Below, one piece after another: positions 31,980-33,836 of a DNA stretch of 33,836 bases. Made by a program: the position numbers and the translations under genes. The notes beneath the pieces were generated by a model. That model was not told the origin of the DNA. It made no database searches and saw only the letters and a list, made by a program, of their open reading frames with translations. The DNA is taken from assembly GCF_009760915.1 (NCBI RefSeq), contig NZ_VIDQ01000080.1:1-33836 (forward strand). Direction: 5' to 3'. Position 1 is the stretch's first letter. Every line of letters begins with the position of its first letter. Origin of the DNA: Azohydromonas aeria (lineage in GTDB: Bacteria; Pseudomonadota; Gammaproteobacteria; Burkholderiales; Burkholderiaceae_C).

Positions 31980-32963
31980 ATGCAACTCGGGATGGTGGGA
32001 CTGGGCCGCATGGGCGGCAACCTCGTGCGGCGACTGATGCGCGCTGGGCACGAGTGCGTGGTGTTCGATGCCGACCCCGGCACGGTGGAGAAGTTGGCCA
32101 GTGAAGGCGCCGTGCCCGCGCAGGACATCGAGGCGCTGGTGGCGCGGCTGCCGGCGCCGCGCGCGGTGTGGGTGATGCTGCCGCACGGGCAGATCACCGA
32201 GGACACGATCGCCGCGCTGGCGGCGCGGCTTGAGCCGGGCGACGTGATCATCGACGGCGGCAACACGCACTTCCACGACGACGTGCGCCGCGCGGCGAGC
32301 CTGCGCGAGCGCGGCGTGGAGTACCTGGACGTCGGCACCAGCGGCGGCGTGTGGGGCCTGGAGCGCGGCTACTGCCTGATGATCGGCGGCGAGGCCGCGG
32401 TGGTGCAGCGCCTGGCGCCGATCTTCGAGACGCTGGCCCCGGGCGCGGGCGACATCGGCCGCACGCCGGCGCGCACCGTTGCGAGCGAAACGACGCCGGC
32501 CGAGCGCGGCTGGCTGCACTGCGGCCCGGCCGGCGCGGGGCACTTCGTGAAGATGATCCACAACGGCATCGAGTACGGAATGATGCAGGCCATGGCCGAG
32601 GGCTTCGACATCATGCGCAGCGCGAGTAAACCGCAGGTGCCCGCCGCGCGCCGCTACGAGCTGCCGCTGGCCGACATCGCCGAGCTGTGGCGGCGCGGCA
32701 GCGTGGTGTCGAGCTGGCTGCTGGACCTGGCCGCCGACGCGCTGGCCGAGAACGAAAGCCTCTCCAACTTCTCCGGCGTGGTGCAGGACTCGGGCGAAGG
32801 CCGCTGGACGGTGGAAACCGCCATCGAGGAGGCCGTGCCGGCGGAAGTGCTCACCGCCGCGCTCTACACCCGCTTCCGCTCGCGCCAGGACCACACCTAC
32901 GCCGAGAAGATGCTCTCGGCGCTGCGCTACAAGTTCGGCGGGCATGTGGAGGTGAAGAAGTAA
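31980..32963 (+). CDS. gnd: 6-phosphogluconate dehydrogenase, NAD-type short form
   Basis: A 327-residue decarboxylating dehydrogenase (GntZ/YqeC class) converting 6-phosphogluconate to ribulose 5-phosphate. AGGA 8 nt before the ATG at 31980 supports this start over the GTG at 31977. The Rossmann motif GLGRMGGN lies at residues 7-14. The substrate motif DVGTSGGVWGLERGYCLMIG is in the middle, and the catalytic lysine is in GHFVKMIHNGIEYGMMQ. It is shorter than the 470-residue NADP enzyme, as expected for this class. A small insertion (TPARTVASETTPAERGW) precedes the catalytic segment. A dispersed repeat begins 7 nt after the stop. The 109-nt gap upstream to the AraC gene holds its presumed promoter. 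Confidence 0.92.
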   Translation: MQLGMVGLGRMGGNLVRRLMRAGHECVVFDADPGTVEKLASEGAVPAQDIEALVARLPAPRAVWVMLPHGQITEDTIAALAARLEPGDVIIDGGNTHFHDDVRRAASLRERGVEYLDVGTSGGVWGLERGYCLMIGGEAAVVQRLAPIFETLAPGAGDIGRTPARTVASETTPAERGWLHCGPAGAGHFVKMIHNGIEYGMMQAMAEGFDIMRSASKPQVPAARRYELPLADIAELWRRGSVVSSWLLDLAADALAENESLSNFSGVVQDSGEGRWTVETAIEEAVPAEVLTAALYTRFRSRQDHTYAEKMLSALRYKFGGHVEVKK

Positions 32964-32970
32964 TACGGAA

Positions 32971-33110
32971 CGGACTTATCCGCCGGACAACCCCTTTCCG
33001 TTCGCCCTGAGGTATCGAAGGGTGGACGACCCGCACCGTGGTGCGGGCATCCGAGCCTGTCAGATTCGGCCTTCGATGCGCGTAGCGCACCCTGTGCTGA
33101 GGTATCGAAG
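32971..33110 (+). repeat. Dispersed inverted-repeat element (copy 2) after gnd
   Basis: From 7 nt after the gnd stop, the order TTATCC, CGGACAACCC, CCGTTCGCCCTGAGGTATCG, a CCCGCAC/GTGCGGG hairpin and CATCCGAGCCTGTC repeats that found (reversed) after benC. After 33070 it differs: a unit CTTCGATGCGCGTAGCGCAC to GAGGTATCGAAG at 33071-33110 replaces the simple arm. The same offset from two unrelated stop codons is notable. Confidence 0.85.
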
Positions 33111-33175
33111 CATCAGTCCGAACGGTTCATGGAGCCCACAGCTTCTGGCCTCCCTACCAGCCTGACGGCTTCACC

Positions 33176-33232
33176 CTTCGATGCGCCGCAGGCGCACCCT
33201 GTCCTGAGGTATCGAAGGGTCAGGGCGAACGG
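33176..33232. repeat. Additional partial copy of the CTGAGGTATCGAAG repeat
   Basis: CTTCGATGCGCCGCAGGCGC through CCTGAGGTATCGAAG at 33176-33217 is a close variant of the 33071-33110 unit, with its own short internal stem (GCGCC/GGCGC). It is followed by GGGTCAGGGCGAACGGG, the end motif of the family. The unit is about 105 bp downstream of the previous one, in the same orientation. Confidence 0.75.
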
Positions 33233-33339
33233 GGTGGTGTTCGAGGACCAAATGCGATGCGTATAAGGTACAGACCCACTGCTGTCCGGGATAACCGGCA
33301 AGAGCTGGCAGCCAGTTGGCACGGGCGGCCCGCACCCTG

Positions 33340-33497
33340 CTTCGTCATTCCCGCGAAGGCGGGAATCCAGGCGGTCCCCAAGCCAGCCATCGGCTGATGC
33401 GAAACGCCTGCCGTGCCTTGGGTCTCGGCATTCCAACCGACCAGCTATCGGCGACTTGGGGGCCGCATGGATCCCCGCCTGCGCGGGGATGACGAAG
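33340..33497. repeat. MITE-like composite of two palindromes (ATTCCCGCG/ATCCCCGCC type)
   Basis: CTTCGTCAT at 33340-33348 and ATGACGAAG at 33489-33497 are exact terminal inverted repeats. Just inside each end is a palindrome, ATTCCCGCGAAGGCGGGAAT (33347-33366) and ATCCCCGCCTGCGCGGGGAT (33471-33490). Inner strings CCCCAAG and CTTGGGG are also mirrored. Such pairs are common dispersed repeats of betaproteobacteria, similar in shape to neisserial dRS3. No coding capacity is seen. Confidence 0.75.
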
Positions 33498-33587
33498 TAG
33501 TGGGCACCACCGACCAGCAGATAGCTGACGGCTGACGGCTGACATTCCAGCGCCGGCTTCACGTACGAAACGAGTGCGACACCCATG

Positions 33588-33614
33588 AAAAAGCCCGGCC
33601 AAGCCGGGCTTTTT
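33588..33614. terminator. Strong bidirectional intrinsic terminator
   Basis: AAAAAGCCCGGC and GCCGGGCTTTTT form a perfect 12-bp stem with a 3-nt loop (CAA). There is an A-tract before and a T-tract after the GC core, so it terminates on both strands. It lies 44 nt beyond the stop of the partial minus-strand gene at 33658 and is probably its terminator. Confidence 0.9.
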
Positions 33615-33657
33615 CCGTTGCGCCGTCAACGCGGCGCCCTGCACCGCGCCGCCCGGA

Positions 33658-33836
33658 TCACAGCTCCTTCAGCAGCTTCTGCACCTCGTCCTGCTGCCTG
33701 AACTCCTTGCCCAGCGCGGCCAGGGCCGAGAGCTCGGTGCGGGCCTGCGCGCGCTGGCCGGCGTCGAGGTACAGGCGCGCCAGCGTCAGCTTCCACAGCG
33801 GGTTCTTCGGGTCCAGCGCGACCACCTTCTTCTGCA
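33658..33836 (-). CDS. C-terminal fragment of a TPR-like protein (cut by window edge)
   Basis: The last 58 residues of a minus-strand gene whose start lies beyond the window. The string ALDPKNPLWKLTLARLYLDA followed by GQRAQARTELSALAALG matches the helix pairs of a tetratricopeptide repeat, with a helical tail ending in LLKEL. TPR proteins mediate protein-protein contacts. The full domain layout cannot be seen, so no function is assigned. It is followed by the strong terminator at 33588-33614. Confidence 0.6.
   Translation of the reverse strand, partial: QKKVVALDPKNPLWKLTLARLYLDAGQRAQARTELSALAALGKEFRQQDEVQKLLKEL

Noticed and set aside
33113..33586. A 157-codon minus-strand frame
   Set aside because: It runs through two dispersed repeat families and contains the translation of the ATTCCCGCG palindrome (VIPAQAGIH), a known false-gene signature.

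Overview
The window is high-GC DNA with dense gene packing, AGGAGAC-type ribosome binding sites, a BenM/CatR-type benzoate regulon, a PEP-CTERM protein and short dispersed inverted repeats carrying the core CTGAGGTATCGAAG. Together these suggest a Burkholderiales betaproteobacterium, plausibly Comamonadaceae or a close relative. The assignment is inferred from style and gene content; no rRNA gene is present.

Positions 1-11150 hold a nearly self-contained benzoate degradation island. A long minus-strand operon (catB-catC-catA-benA-benB-benC-benD-benK) carries benzoate uptake, benzoate 1,2-dioxygenase, the diol dehydrogenase, and catechol ortho cleavage to 3-oxoadipate enol-lactone. A divergent LysR regulator (catR/benM type) sits next to catB. 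Beyond it, a second minus-strand unit encodes a BKACE-family beta-keto acid cleavage enzyme followed by 3-oxoadipate enol-lactonase. No pcaIJ CoA-transferase or pcaF thiolase lies in the window. The BKACE enzyme may therefore finish the pathway by turning 3-oxoadipate plus acetyl-CoA into acetoacetate plus succinyl-CoA. Nearly identical LysR boxes (ATAC-N7-GCAT) lie upstream of both units.

Positions 11156-17541 hold the most unusual object: a 1720-residue lipoprotein that joins a galactose-oxidase-like copper radical oxidase with all its active-site residues, Ig-like and PKD domains, a YVTN-type propeller, a di-heme cytochrome-c-peroxidase/MauG-like module, a DUF4082 domain and a C-terminal Ig-like domain. 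Divergent from it are a small c-type cytochrome and an overlapping SCO1/SenC-type copper chaperone, which suggests a dedicated copper- and heme-dependent extracytoplasmic oxidation system.

Positions 17557-22801 carry a secreted SH3-like protein coupled to a hybrid GAF-PAS-histidine kinase-receiver protein, two secreted proteins of unknown function and a 3-hydroxybutyryl-CoA dehydrogenase.

Positions about 22950-26400 are visibly lower in GC and look like acquired DNA. They include a TIR-like (PF10137-type) putative defence effector with a TTG start, flanked by 12-bp direct repeats, and a row of integron-attC-like boundaries (GTTAGGC) around small and membrane-anchored unknown proteins. No integrase is visible.

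Positions 26663-33836 return to high GC: a PEP-CTERM protein, fused isobutyryl-CoA mutase (icmF), a divergent AraC-type regulator, an NAD-type 6-phosphogluconate dehydrogenase, a 0.7-kb stretch of dispersed repeats, a strong terminator and the end of a TPR-like gene cut by the window edge.
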